A program made the position numbers and the translations under genes. The notes under the pieces were generated by a model. That model did not search any database and had not been told where the DNA came from. It worked only from the letters and a program-made list of their open reading frames with translations. Positions 8,530 through 16,372 of a stretch of 64,000 bases of DNA are shown here, piece by piece. Positions within the stretch are counted from its first letter, which is position 1, and each line of letters starts with the position of its first letter. This stretch comes from Deltaproteobacteria bacterium (GTDB taxonomy: Bacteria > Desulfobacterota > Desulfobacteria > Desulfobacterales > UBA2156), in the NCBI GenBank assembly GCA_019309485.1, contig JAFDGC010000009.1, forward strand, positions 7,380-71,379, in the 5' to 3' direction.

Positions 8530-9300
8530 GTGAACCGGTCCAATCAAACTTACACCCATAAGGCCGTCAATCGTTTCGTCGGCAAGGCCCTGCACCGGTA
8601 CCGGATGATTGAAGAGGGGGATCGGATCGCCGTGGGGCTCTCGGGGGGGAAAGACAGCCTTAGTCTGATACGGATTTTACACGAACGGCAAGCCCGGGTT
8701 CCGGTGCGCTACGAATTCATCGGCATTTACGTGGACCCCGGATTCGAAGGCGGATTTTCAAACGCGCTGAAGGCCTATTGCCAGAAGCAAGGGTACCCGT
8801 TTCACCTGGAAGGATCGGACCACGGTATCCGGGGGCACAGCCCGGAGAACCGGGAAAACCCGTGTTTTTTATGCGCCCGGCTCCGCCGGAAGCGGCTCTT
8901 TGAATTGGCCGATGCCCTGGGATGCAATAAGTTGGCACTGGGACATACCAAAGACGACGTGATCGCCACCCTTCTGATGAACATGTTTTATGCCGGCGAA
9001 ATCAGCACCATGCTCCCGGTTCAAACCCTTTTCAACGGAAAGTTCACCCTGATCCGACCCCTGGTGTATGTGGATGAACACTTGATTCGACGGTACGCCA
9101 AAGAAGCGTCTTTCCCGGCTTTTCGGAATCCCTGCCCCACTGCCGGTGCTTCCAAGCGCAGCGAGATCAAGTCTATGCTGGACGACATGAGCCGCCGAAA
9201 CCGGAAAATCAAAGGGAACCTCTTCCATGCGCTCCACCGGGTGCGGCGGGATTACCTATGGGCGGGAAACCATGATCGACATTCAAAATCAGCGGGATGA
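8530..9300 (+). CDS. TtcA-like tRNA thiolation ATPase (adenine nucleotide alpha hydrolase superfamily)
   Basis: This 256-residue protein has the PP-loop SGGKDSLSLIR (about residues 38-48), which adenylates a tRNA cytidine or uridine before sulfur insertion. Other TtcA/TtuA features are CFLCARLRRKRLFELA with a CxxC, LALGHTKDDV, and NPCPTAGASKR with a third cysteine; three cysteines can hold a 4Fe-4S cluster. TtcA makes 2-thiocytidine at position 32, but TtuA-like activity on another base cannot be excluded. GTG at 8530 is the start. The 3' end overlaps folE2 by 29 bp. Confidence 0.85.
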   Translation: MNRSNQTYTHKAVNRFVGKALHRYRMIEEGDRIAVGLSGGKDSLSLIRILHERQARVPVRYEFIGIYVDPGFEGGFSNALKAYCQKQGYPFHLEGSDHGIRGHSPENRENPCFLCARLRRKRLFELADALGCNKLALGHTKDDVIATLLMNMFYAGEISTMLPVQTLFNGKFTLIRPLVYVDEHLIRRYAKEASFPAFRNPCPTAGASKRSEIKSMLDDMSRRNRKIKGNLFHALHRVRRDYLWAGNHDRHSKSAG

Positions 9301-10057
9301 CCGAAACATCTCCATCGACAATGTGGGGATCAAAAACTTACGATATCCGGTGACGGTACGGGATCGCAGAGACGGGTTCCAGCATACGGTGGCGACCATC
9401 AATATGTACGTGGACCTTCCCCATCGGATCCGGGGGACCCATATGAGCCGTTTCGTGGAAATCCTGCATTCCTTGAGTCCGGAAGTCTCGCTGCGCACCT
9501 TCTCGAAAACCCTGGAGAAGATGAAAGACCATCTCAATGCCGCATCGGCGCATGTGGAGATGACCTTCCCCTATTTCATTGAAAAAAAGGCCCCGGTAAG
9601 CCGTTCTCCGGGGCTCATGGACTACACTTGCCGGATTATCGGATCAAGCGATTCCAATGGAAAGGTGGACCTCATTTCAGAAGTCATCGTTCCCATCAGT
9701 TCCGTGTGCCCATGCTCCAAAGAGATCAGTGATGCGGGGGCCCATAACCAGCGGGGGGAGGTGCGCCTCAAAACCCGCTTCAAGAAATTCATCTGGCTGG
9801 AAGATATGATCGAGCTCGTTGAGGCCTCCTCATCGTGCGATGTCTACTCGGTATTGAAACGGGTGGATGAAAAGGAAGTCACGGAGCGGGGATTCACCAA
9901 TGCCAAGTTCGTGGAGGACGTGGTCCGTGACATCGCCAAGAAACTCCTTTCCGATAACAACATCACCTGGTTTTCCGTAAGCGCCGAAAACTTCGAATCC
10001 ATCCACAACCACAGCGCCTACGCCCATATCACCCGGAATAAAATGGAATCCCTTTAA
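9272..10057 (+). CDS. folE2: GTP cyclohydrolase IB (FolE2)
   Basis: It converts GTP to 7,8-dihydroneopterin triphosphate for folate and queuosine-type pathways, using the metal-flexible IB enzyme in place of zinc-dependent FolE. The 261 residues begin MIDIQNQRDDRNISIDNVGI, the family N-terminus, so ATG at 9272 is preferred to an upstream in-frame start. The metal-binding cysteine lies in SSVCPCSKEISDAGAHNQRG (about residues 146-165). The gene overlaps the TtcA-like gene by 29 bp, indicating coupling. It is convergent with the PBP4 gene, overlapping its end by 4 bp. Confidence 0.95.
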   Translation: MIDIQNQRDDRNISIDNVGIKNLRYPVTVRDRRDGFQHTVATINMYVDLPHRIRGTHMSRFVEILHSLSPEVSLRTFSKTLEKMKDHLNAASAHVEMTFPYFIEKKAPVSRSPGLMDYTCRIIGSSDSNGKVDLISEVIVPISSVCPCSKEISDAGAHNQRGEVRLKTRFKKFIWLEDMIELVEASSSCDVYSVLKRVDEKEVTERGFTNAKFVEDVVRDIAKKLLSDNNITWFSVSAENFESIHNHSAYAHITRNKMESL

Positions 10058-11286
10058 GGTATTCGGGTCCGCACCGCTTCAAGGATTTTTTCAGCGGATT
10101 TTCCCGGGGTGTTGACGAGAATCACGAACGGGTAGGCCTGTTCCGGCGTTTTTTCGATATATCCCGCCAGGGTCCGAACACCTTTGAGGGTTCCGGTCTT
10201 GAAATAAACGTTTTCCCGGTTCGGCATGAGTTCCCGGTAGGGGGAAAAGGCTTCCAGGACGCGATGCATGGCCCGGGCCGTGACGCGATTTTTTCTTGAA
10301 ATTCCAGAGCCTTCCACCAGATGGATGCCGTCGATGTTCAGGACGTGTGCGGCATGATTCCGGGCCGCCCGGACGCCCTTGTCCAGGGTCCCCGGGGGGC
10401 CCAATACCGCAGCGCCCACGCTGATGAGCAACTGGTTTGCAATAAAATTGTTGGAGTGTTCCAGCAATTGCGAAACGATATCCGTAAGACGGTATTCAGA
10501 GACATGATGCAGGACGAGGGAATCCACGGTCGGGTTCACTCGGCCCCGACGGATCTCTCCCGTGACCGTAATCCCCGCCTTTTCCAGGAAATGCTCCAGC
10601 AGGTGTCCTGCATAAAGGACCGTTTCGGCCTGTTGATGGGAAAGGACGATTCGTCCCTTGTCCAGGCCGGATTTGAGAATCCGGGGTATCACCATGGGCA
10701 ACAGGGGGGTTTGGGGTTCGGCGGTAACGAATTTAGATCCCGTGCGCCGGAAGTTCACCGTATTGAAATTGACACACAAGGCCCCGTTGGGGGCGTCGAA
10801 AGGCTCAAAGGAATCGGAGACACCGGGGATCGTCAAGGGGTCTGCGAAATAGGTGTCGTCCAGCACGATGCCATCAAGGGTATGGATCCGGCGGGACAGG
10901 GTTTGGGCGACCACGGCAAGGGATTCGGAGACGAAAAAAGGATCTCCGAATCCTTTGACTTTCAGCCGGTTTTGATTATCCAGGTAAAAATCAGTGGCAA
11001 ATCGATGATCGGGGCCCAAATGGGTGAGGGCCAGATGGGCGGTGAAAATTTTCAGGACCGACGCCGGAACCATCGGCCGGATCTTGTTTTTCGAGAGGAG
11101 AATATTCCCCTCAAGATCCGCCAGCAGGAGCGCATCTTTTTCCCCGATTAAGGTCAAGGGATCAAGACGCGATGGCGCGGCCGCAAAACACTCCAGCGGC
11201 AATCCGGAGAAAAGGAAAATCAACGAAAAGAAAAGAATCGAACGCATCATCTGCATCCCCAGTCGCCGCCGGTATGTCGGGGTCAT
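10054..11286 (-). CDS. dacB: D-alanyl-D-alanine carboxypeptidase/endopeptidase, PBP4 class
   Basis: This periplasmic class C penicillin-binding protein trims peptidoglycan. The three serine hydrolase motifs are present: SVLK in [14 protein letters not shown] in [12 protein letters not shown], and KTG in YFKTGTLKG. The N-terminus has a signal peptide ([16 protein letters not shown], ending near CFAAAPS). ATG at 11286 overlaps the dtd stop as ATGA and is taken as the start (410 residues); ATGs at 11256, 11250 or 11247 are also possible and would shorten the n-region. It is shorter than E. coli DacB (477), so the inserted extra domain is reduced. Confidence 0.88.
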   Translation of the reverse strand: MTPTYRRRLGMQMMRSILFFSLIFLFSGLPLECFAAAPSRLDPLTLIGEKDALLLADLEGNILLSKNKIRPMVPASVLKIFTAHLALTHLGPDHRFATDFYLDNQNRLKVKGFGDPFFVSESLAVVAQTLSRRIHTLDGIVLDDTYFADPLTIPGVSDSFEPFDAPNGALCVNFNTVNFRRTGSKFVTAEPQTPLLPMVIPRILKSGLDKGRIVLSHQQAETVLYAGHLLEHFLEKAGITVTGEIRRGRVNPTVDSLVLHHVSEYRLTDIVSQLLEHSNNFIANQLLISVGAAVLGPPGTLDKGVRAARNHAAHVLNIDGIHLVEGSGISRKNRVTARAMHRVLEAFSPYRELMPNRENVYFKTGTLKGVRTLAGYIEKTPEQAYPFVILVNTPGKSAEKILEAVRTRIP

Positions 11287-11747
11287 TGGGGGCTTTCGAG
11301 AATCAGGGTCACGGGGCCGTCGTTCACAAGGGTGACCTCCATCATGGCCTGGAACCATCCGGTTTCCACAGGAACACCGATTTTTCGGAGCAATTCGACG
11401 AAATGGTCGTAAAGGGTCTGGGCGAGATCCGGGGGTGCGGCGTCGATGAAAGACGGGCGTCTGCCTTTCCGGCAATCCCCATACAACGTAAATTGGGACA
11501 CCACCAGAATACTCCCGGCGACTTCCACCAGGGAGCGGTTCATTTTACCGGTGTCGTCTTCGAAAATCCTCAGGGAGGCGATTTTTTGCGCCAGGTATTC
11601 GGCGTCGGCGGGCGTGTCCTCCCGGTGCACGCCTAAAAAGACCAAAAGGCCCTTCTCAATCGATCCCACGGATTCGCCCTTCACGACCACCGTGCATTCC
11701 TTGACCCGCTGAACCACCGCCCTCATGAACTGAACCACCGCCCTCAT
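11283..11747 (-). CDS. dtd: D-aminoacyl-tRNA deacylase
   Basis: Dtd hydrolyses D-aminoacyl-tRNAs and glycyl-tRNA(Ala). It has the two family motifs: [19 protein letters not shown] (active-site region) and [10 protein letters not shown] with the cross-subunit Gly-Pro. The N-terminus is odd: a 21-bp tandem duplication (11709-11750) gives [17 protein letters not shown], so the start codon and six following codons are present twice. The outer ATG (11747) has GAGG at good distance and is used here (154 residues). The inner ATG at 11726 would give the usual family N-terminus. The stop overlaps the PBP4 start. Confidence 0.93.
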   Translation of the reverse strand: MRAVVQFMRAVVQRVKECTVVVKGESVGSIEKGLLVFLGVHREDTPADAEYLAQKIASLRIFEDDTGKMNRSLVEVAGSILVVSQFTLYGDCRKGRRPSFIDAAPPDLAQTLYDHFVELLRKIGVPVETGWFQAMMEVTLVNDGPVTLILESPQ

Positions 11748-11750
11748 GAA
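11709..11750. repeat. Perfect 21-bp tandem duplication across the dtd start codon
   Basis: Two head-to-tail copies of ctgaaccaccgccctcatgaa (11709-11729 and 11730-11750) are identical. The unit is seven codons long, so the dtd frame is kept. Confidence 0.95.
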
Positions 11751-11774
11751 CCGCCTCTTCAATTTTCCCTAAGC

Positions 11775-11863
11775 TGAGCGTTTCAAATTTTTGAAACAGT
11801 TAAATTGGTAATAATTTTAGGGAATTCTGCCAATTTTAGCTTCAAAAATTTGAAAATCGCTCA
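11775..11863. repeat. AT-rich long imperfect inverted repeat (stem-loop or MITE-like)
   Basis: The left arm starts tgagcgtttcaaatttttgaa and continues to ttaaattgg. The right arm is the near-complement, ending ttcaaaaatttgaaaatcgctca. Together they can fold into a stem of about 40 bp over an 89-bp element. The composition is far more AT-rich than its surroundings. It fills the gap between the SagB-like gene and dtd and must contain or be next to the dtd promoter. Confidence 0.7.
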
Positions 11864-11872
11864 ACTTTGGTT

Positions 11873-13435
11873 TCAATAAAAGGCCGAATTCCCGCCGGAT
11901 GCCGGGGGAATCGGAAACCTTATGGGAATCAGGATGTGATGGAGTGCCGGGTATACCCGCCGGCCACCAGATACAAAAGGGCGGCTTCCGGAAAAGTTTC
12001 GGGCTTCCCCGTCGTAAAAGGCGCCGATACCGCAGCATCCCAGTTCCAGTGCCGTACACGCCAGGTAGATGGCTTGCCCCAGGCGGCCCGCGGCGATCAT
12101 GGCGTACCGGTACCCTCTGGGTCCCCATGTCCGGTCCAGGGTAGCCGTATGGGTCATGAAAAGAAAATGAACGGCGGCGTTCTTGAGCCATTCCTGATTC
12201 AGGCAGATGGACGCCATTGGGTCGGCGAAGGAACCGATCCGGACCCGGCCGAAGGACCGACGGCCGGCATCCACCAGATAAAACCCGGTCTGGAGACCTT
12301 CAACCGCATGGGCCAAAAATCCAAGGGAGAGCAGACTTTCAAAGGGCGGATCTCCCTGTTGTGTCGCCGCAGAAGCCAAGAGGTCCATGAGGCAAGCAAA
12401 GACTTCCGGTGCCAAGGGTTCCGGAATGAAATTGCGATGCGAGCGTCGATTCAAAGCCGTCCGGGTGAAGGAAGTTCCCGGGGTTTCGGCGGGCGGCCGG
12501 GGAAGTCCTTCCCATTGGTTCACCCGGATGCCGAGAAGGTCCTTCATGGCCCCGTGGGGGGAGACATTCCTTTTGAGGGTATTTCCGGATCGATGGATAT
12601 CGAGAATTTCGGGGAACACGATTTCCTTTGCCGACACCGTGCTGGCGTTGACAATATCCGAGGGGAGGGGAGAAAGGGATGCGGGTCTTCTTTTCCGGGG
12701 CGTTCCCCGGCCCGGAAAATGGACGTGGGCAAGACACACCTCTTTCATGGGGTCCACACCCATCAACACCGATGCCTGTTCATCTTTAAAATCCAAGGAA
12801 ACCAATGGGGTGATTTCATATGCCTTAAGGGCCAGTACCAGGTTTTCAATCAGGTGGCCCGCATCCATTAATACATACCGGTAGGCCCGTTTTCGATACT
12901 TCCAACTGCTCCGGAAAAAGATACCGGAGATATAAAAGGAGACCCCTTTTCCCGAAACCGGCGGCCGGGATACTTCCTCGAAATCGAGGACATTCTGAAA
13001 GTCTCCTTTCCGAAGCAAAATGAGTGCGTGACGGGTCGTATCGAAATGGTAAAGACCGGAGGGAATCCCCTCCACATTCCATGCCCCCACGTATATTTCA
13101 GACGGATAGAGGGCCCCCGCGGAAGGAACACTTCGAAAAAAGAAATCTTCTCCAACGGCCCGCCGCCGGGCGGTGAGTCCATAACTCAGAAAAAGAATCT
13201 CGGAAAGAATTGTTGTGTCCGGCTGTTTGTCGCCGGAAGTGCCTTTCGATTCTCCTGCGTAGAGCCCGTAAAGGGGGATATCGGGAAAGTGAAAATCCCG
13301 GGGGAGCAAAAGGGGTGGACGCCCTTCATAGAACTTATAGCTTTTCGGCAATGCCGACCAATTGAGACCGCCGGCCGGCATGCGGTCCCTGTCGTACTCG
13401 GTTGATCGATGATATCCTGAGGCCGTCTGATGCAC
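11873..13435 (-). CDS. SagB-type tandem nitroreductase-fold dehydrogenase, with probable 3' frameshift
   Basis: The 520-residue product has two nitroreductase halves. The first contains RSVPSAGALYPSEIYVG and GLYHFD; the second contains ALNRRSHRNFIPEPL, GLQTGFYLVD and ALELGCCGIGAFYD. This is the tandem SagB-like layout of FMN-dependent dehydrogenases, some of which oxidise azolines in RiPP pathways. The start is GTG at 13435 after AAAGGA. Near 12000-12010 the frame is lost: skipping one base there restores the family ending EAALLYLVAGG and a stop at 11929-11931. As read, the last 40 or so residues are out of frame. This is a sequencing error or a recent mutation. The substrate is unknown. Confidence 0.8.
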   Translation of the reverse strand: MHQTASGYHRSTEYDRDRMPAGGLNWSALPKSYKFYEGRPPLLLPRDFHFPDIPLYGLYAGESKGTSGDKQPDTTILSEILFLSYGLTARRRAVGEDFFFRSVPSAGALYPSEIYVGAWNVEGIPSGLYHFDTTRHALILLRKGDFQNVLDFEEVSRPPVSGKGVSFYISGIFFRSSWKYRKRAYRYVLMDAGHLIENLVLALKAYEITPLVSLDFKDEQASVLMGVDPMKEVCLAHVHFPGRGTPRKRRPASLSPLPSDIVNASTVSAKEIVFPEILDIHRSGNTLKRNVSPHGAMKDLLGIRVNQWEGLPRPPAETPGTSFTRTALNRRSHRNFIPEPLAPEVFACLMDLLASAATQQGDPPFESLLSLGFLAHAVEGLQTGFYLVDAGRRSFGRVRIGSFADPMASICLNQEWLKNAAVHFLFMTHTATLDRTWGPRGYRYAMIAAGRLGQAIYLACTALELGCCGIGAFYDGEARNFSGSRPFVSGGRRVYPALHHILIPIRFPIPPASGGNSAFY

Positions 13436-13447
13436 GATTTTTTCCTT

Positions 13448-13756
13448 TCAGGGATGATGGATAACAACCCGGAATTTCCGAACGAAATCGATGGTATAAT
13501 AAGAAAGCTTGGCTTTTCTCAAACCCGGATGATCGAGATCCTGTTCCCGATTGACGAAACGGAATTCGTCGGCGTGATGCTGCAGGATCCAGACCAGGGG
13601 ATCGTCCCATGCCCAGTGAAGATCGTACACCGGCTGCCAGCCCCATAGGTTGACGAGGCTGTAATCGGAGGCCTTTTGGGGGGTTTCAAAAAAGCGCTGC
13701 CCATAGGTCCGGACCTTTTCAAGGGATACGGGTTCGAATGACAGCCGGGAAGTCAC
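13448..13756 (-). pseudogene. Internally deleted DUF2156 (phosphatidylglycerol lysyltransferase C-terminal-like) gene
   Basis: A 102-residue frame with a good start (GTG at 13756 after AAGGAG). Residues 1 to about 58 resemble the N-terminus of DUF2156 proteins (PQKASDYSLVNLWGWQ, then DDPLVWIL). The remainder (FVNREQDLDHPGLRKAKLSYY, then FVRKFRV) resembles the extreme C-terminus of the same family. Family members are near 300 residues from memory, so roughly 190 residues of the GNAT-like core appear to be missing, in frame. The joint is around residue 58. It lies 12 bp upstream of the SagB-like gene on the same strand. It is probably inactive. Confidence 0.65.
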
Positions 13757-13769
13757 GGTTCTCCTTTTT

Positions 13770-13832
13770 TGATGGCTTTGAAAAAATCCATCTGCCGTGT
13801 TGCGCAGTATTCTTCTCCATTATGGTGTTTCG
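13770..13832 (+). repeat. Family C repeat, partial copy (C2)
   Basis: It starts tgatggctttgaaaaaa and continues with tgttgcgcagtattcttct. This matches the beginning of 44761-44830 (tgatggcttcgcaaaaa ... cgttgcgctgcattcttca). It lies between the DUF2156 remnant and glycerate kinase. Confidence 0.45.
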
Positions 13833-13846
13833 GTGCGCAAGAAAGA

Positions 13847-15190
13847 TCACGGCGCCAGCACGATCCTCAGATCCATGACGTTGGTATCCGTGGGACCGGT
13901 GATCACCAGGTCGTCCAGGGCCTTGAAAAAAGAGTAGGCGTCGTTGTTTTCAAGAAACCGGACGGGATCCATCCCTGCTGCCAGGGCACGGGAAAGGGTG
14001 GCGTCGTCGGCCACGGCGCCGGCGGCATCGGTGGGGCCGTCGGTGCCGTCGGTGCCTGCGGAAAGGACGGTGATGGGTCCGGCCCCGGCGATGTCGAGGG
14101 CGGCCTGGAGGACGAACTCCTGGTTTCTTCCGCCTTTCCCGGTTCCGGTCACCTGTACCGTGGTTTCTCCCCCGGAAAGGATACACGCGGGCGGGGGGAT
14201 CGGATGTTGACTCGAACGGATTTCCCGGGCAATGGCAGCATGAAAACGCGCCGCTTCCCGTGTATCCCCTTGTATACCGGATGAGAGGATGAGGGTATGG
14301 TATCCCATGTCCTCGGCGGCGGTCTTTGCGGCCAAAAGCGCATTTGAATTATTTCCGATAATGATATTCGTCGTTTTTTCAAACGCCGGATCACCGGGTT
14401 TCGGCGTCTCCGGAACCTGCCGGGAATGCCCTTTTCTCAGAAGCGTCGTCACGGAGGAGGGGAGGCGGTCTTCCAGATGATATCTGGAGATGATGTCCAT
14501 ACAGTCTGAAAAGGTACTGGGATCCGGAACCGTGGGCCCCGAAGCGATGACGTCCAAATCGTCGCCCACGACATCGGAAAGAATCAGCGCCACCAAACGC
14601 GCCGGGTGGGCGGCTTTGGCCAGCCGGCCGCCTTTAATTTTGGACAGATGCTTTCGAATCGTATTGATTTCATGGATGGATGCCCCGCACTGGAGCAACA
14701 CGGAAATCGTTTCCTGTTTATCCTCAAGGGAGATCCCCTCCATGGGAAGGGGAAGCAGGGCCGATCCCCCGCCGGAAAAAAGGGCGATGATCAGATCCTC
14801 GGATCCGGCTTTTCGGACCGTGTCGAGGATGGCAGCGGCCCCGGCAATGCCCCGGGCGTCGGGTATGGGATGCCCCGCCTCGTTAAGATGAATTCGATCC
14901 AGGGGGTGTCCATGCCCGTATTTGACGGTGATGTATCCATCGAAAAGGGCTCCGTTTAAAATTCCTTCCACCGCGTGTCCCATCGCGGCGGAGGCCTTCC
15001 CCGCGCCGATGGCCATACATCGTTGAAATTTCGAAATGGAAAGGGCACGGTCTTTGAAAAAAAGATGATCCCCGTCTCTGCGAAGATGCCTGCGGACGGC
15101 GTTTCCGGCTTCCACGGCCTCCAAGGCCTTCGTGAAGATCCGGCGGGCAGCCTGCCGTGCCCGGGTATGGATGGGGAGTGCGGTATGCAT
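13847..15190 (-). CDS. Glycerate 2-kinase (MOFRL/DUF4147 family)
   Basis: It phosphorylates D-glycerate to 2-phosphoglycerate, linking serine or glyoxylate catabolism to lower glycolysis. The N-terminal DUF4147 domain has AIGAGKASAAMGHAVEG and ALFSGGGSALLPLP. The C-terminal MOFRL domain has LSGGETTVQVTG, GGRNQEFVLQAA and SAGTDGTDGPTDAAGAVAD. From ATG at 15190 the protein is 447 residues; an in-frame TTG at 15217 is possible, but neither has a clear Shine-Dalgarno site. It is transcribed alone, divergent from algH. Confidence 0.93.
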   Translation of the reverse strand: MHTALPIHTRARQAARRIFTKALEAVEAGNAVRRHLRRDGDHLFFKDRALSISKFQRCMAIGAGKASAAMGHAVEGILNGALFDGYITVKYGHGHPLDRIHLNEAGHPIPDARGIAGAAAILDTVRKAGSEDLIIALFSGGGSALLPLPMEGISLEDKQETISVLLQCGASIHEINTIRKHLSKIKGGRLAKAAHPARLVALILSDVVGDDLDVIASGPTVPDPSTFSDCMDIISRYHLEDRLPSSVTTLLRKGHSRQVPETPKPGDPAFEKTTNIIIGNNSNALLAAKTAAEDMGYHTLILSSGIQGDTREAARFHAAIAREIRSSQHPIPPPACILSGGETTVQVTGTGKGGRNQEFVLQAALDIAGAGPITVLSAGTDGTDGPTDAAGAVADDATLSRALAAGMDPVRFLENNDAYSFFKALDDLVITGPTDTNVMDLRIVLAP

Positions 15191-15285
15191 GGGGTGTATG
15201 CTTTGTCTATCCTTCAAGGGGGATACATGTCAAGGCGCAATTCCCCAAACAGACGACACGTTAGGAGGCTTCAGCTCCATTGGGC

Positions 15286-15313
15286 TTGACATTACTTCTT
15301 TACCCGATATGAT
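15286..15313 (+). promoter_or_regulatory. Strong sigma-70 promoter upstream of algH
   Basis: TTGACA at 15286-15291, a 16-bp spacer, and TATGAT at 15308-15313 are near consensus. It faces the algH leader ORF and algH, giving an mRNA leader of about 120 nt. Confidence 0.75.
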
Positions 15314-15364
15314 GCCCGTTCGATGGCGCCATGTTCGAAAAACGATCCGGGTGTTGGAGGCTTC

Positions 15365-15445
15365 ATGACGCCCTTTGGAATCTACCGTCACGTTCGAATC
15401 CATTTCAACCGGCCGCCCCGGCGGCGCCCTAGGAGGCTTTTCTGA
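15365..15445 (+). CDS. Short leader ORF overlapping the algH start
   Basis: A 26-residue arginine-rich peptide begins MTPFGIYRHVRIHF and ends RRRPRRLF. ATG at 15365 follows GGAGG (15356-15360). Its TGA stop (15443-15445) overlaps the likely CTG start of algH as CTGA. The arrangement looks like translational coupling or a regulatory upstream ORF. I know of no homologue; it may be non-coding coincidence. Confidence 0.35.
   Translation: MTPFGIYRHVRIHFNRPPRRRPRRLF
15431..15436 (+). promoter_or_regulatory. Shine-Dalgarno site pointing to a CTG start for algH
   Basis: AGGAGG lies 5 nt before CTG at 15442. No ATG, GTG or TTG is at usable distance, and the next ATG (15484) is 47 nt away, inside a conserved family motif. 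Confidence 0.65.
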
Positions 15446-16011
15446 GCGAACACGGACCGGCATTTTTAAAACAGCAATTCCTGATGGCCATGCCCGGCCT
15501 GAAGGACCCCAATTTTTCGCAAACCGTCAACTGTATCTGTGAACATTCCTCCATGGGGGCCTTCGGACTCGTTGTCAACCGCCTACACCCGTTTCTGACG
15601 GCCAAAGCGATTTTTGACGAATTCAACCTCCGGTATCGCGAACCCCTCGGATCCCTTCCCATCTTTTGGGGCGGTCCGGTTCATGAACGAGAGGTTTTCA
15701 TCCTTCACGGCCCACCCCTTCAATGGGAAGGATCCGTCCGCGTCTCTGAAACGCTTTCCATGAGTAACACCCTCGACGTGCTCCATGCCATTGCAAGGGA
15801 GCAGGGGCCCATCGCTTTCTTGATCGCTCTGGGATGTGCAGGATGGGGCCCCGGGCAGCTGGAAGCGGAAATCAAAGCCAACGCATGGATGACGGGGCCC
15901 GTCAATGAAACCATTATTTTCGAAACACCGGTGGAAAAACGATGGGAAGAAGCGATGAAAGGGATTGGAATCGATCCGTCCCTATTGGCCGACACGGCCG
16001 GTCATGCCTGA
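15442..16011 (+). CDS. algH: AlgH/YqgE family protein (UPF0301)
   Basis: This small conserved bacterial protein has no agreed biochemical role; in Pseudomonas it was named for an alginate-regulation phenotype. The family core is clear: QFLMAMPGLKDPNFSQTV, CEHSSMGAFGLVVNR, FWGGPVHEREVFILH and ALGCAGWGPGQLEAEI. Starting at ATG 15484 would remove the conserved QFL residues before AMPGL. The CTG at 15442, placed 5 nt after AGGAGG, gives a 189-residue protein beginning (M)SEHGPAFLKQQFL and is preferred. The CTG overlaps the stop of a short upstream ORF. Confidence 0.85.
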   Translation: MSEHGPAFLKQQFLMAMPGLKDPNFSQTVNCICEHSSMGAFGLVVNRLHPFLTAKAIFDEFNLRYREPLGSLPIFWGGPVHEREVFILHGPPLQWEGSVRVSETLSMSNTLDVLHAIAREQGPIAFLIALGCAGWGPGQLEAEIKANAWMTGPVNETIIFETPVEKRWEEAMKGIGIDPSLLADTAGHA

Positions 16012-16015
16012 AGGG

Positions 16016-16183
16016 TTATGAACCGCCGGTGGCCGGTTGTTCGCGGGGTTTCGGTTTTTGTTTCGGCTTTCTTTTTTTCAGACATGCCTTGTCTTCCCTG
16101 ACGAACGCGCAAAGCTTGGGATTGTAATATTCTTTGCAGTTCAGCGGATTATATAACGGGCACTCGGGATGTTTTTCAGACAT
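16016..16183 (-). CDS. 55-residue four-cysteine protein, hypothetical
   Basis: The frame runs from ATG at 16183 to TAA at 16016-16018. It begins MSEKHPECPLYNPLNCKEYY. Cysteines fall at residues 8, 16, 25 and 34, nearly evenly spaced, followed by a Lys/Pro-rich tail (KKRKPKQKPKPREQP). AAGGA lies upstream at a slightly long distance. The cysteine spacing suggests a zinc or Fe-S site. I recognise no named family. The gene is convergent with algH (4 bp between stops) and divergent from the dynamin-like gene. Its compact, biased composition makes it look real. Confidence 0.7.
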   Translation of the reverse strand: MSEKHPECPLYNPLNCKEYYNPKLCAFVREDKACLKKRKPKQKPKPREQPATGGS

Positions 16184-16372
16184 GGATCAGACTTTCCTTC
16201 GCTCGTTGGTCCCTCGGGTACCGGTATCACGGGTTGAGGAAATTTCGATAAAGTATATTAACATAAATTCTTTCGGGTTGCAACCCTACGTGACGCGCGC
16301 TGCGAAACCGTTTCCCGACGATGGGCCGCGATGTTTCTCCAATAATCGACAACAGGGCCATGGGGATGCATC

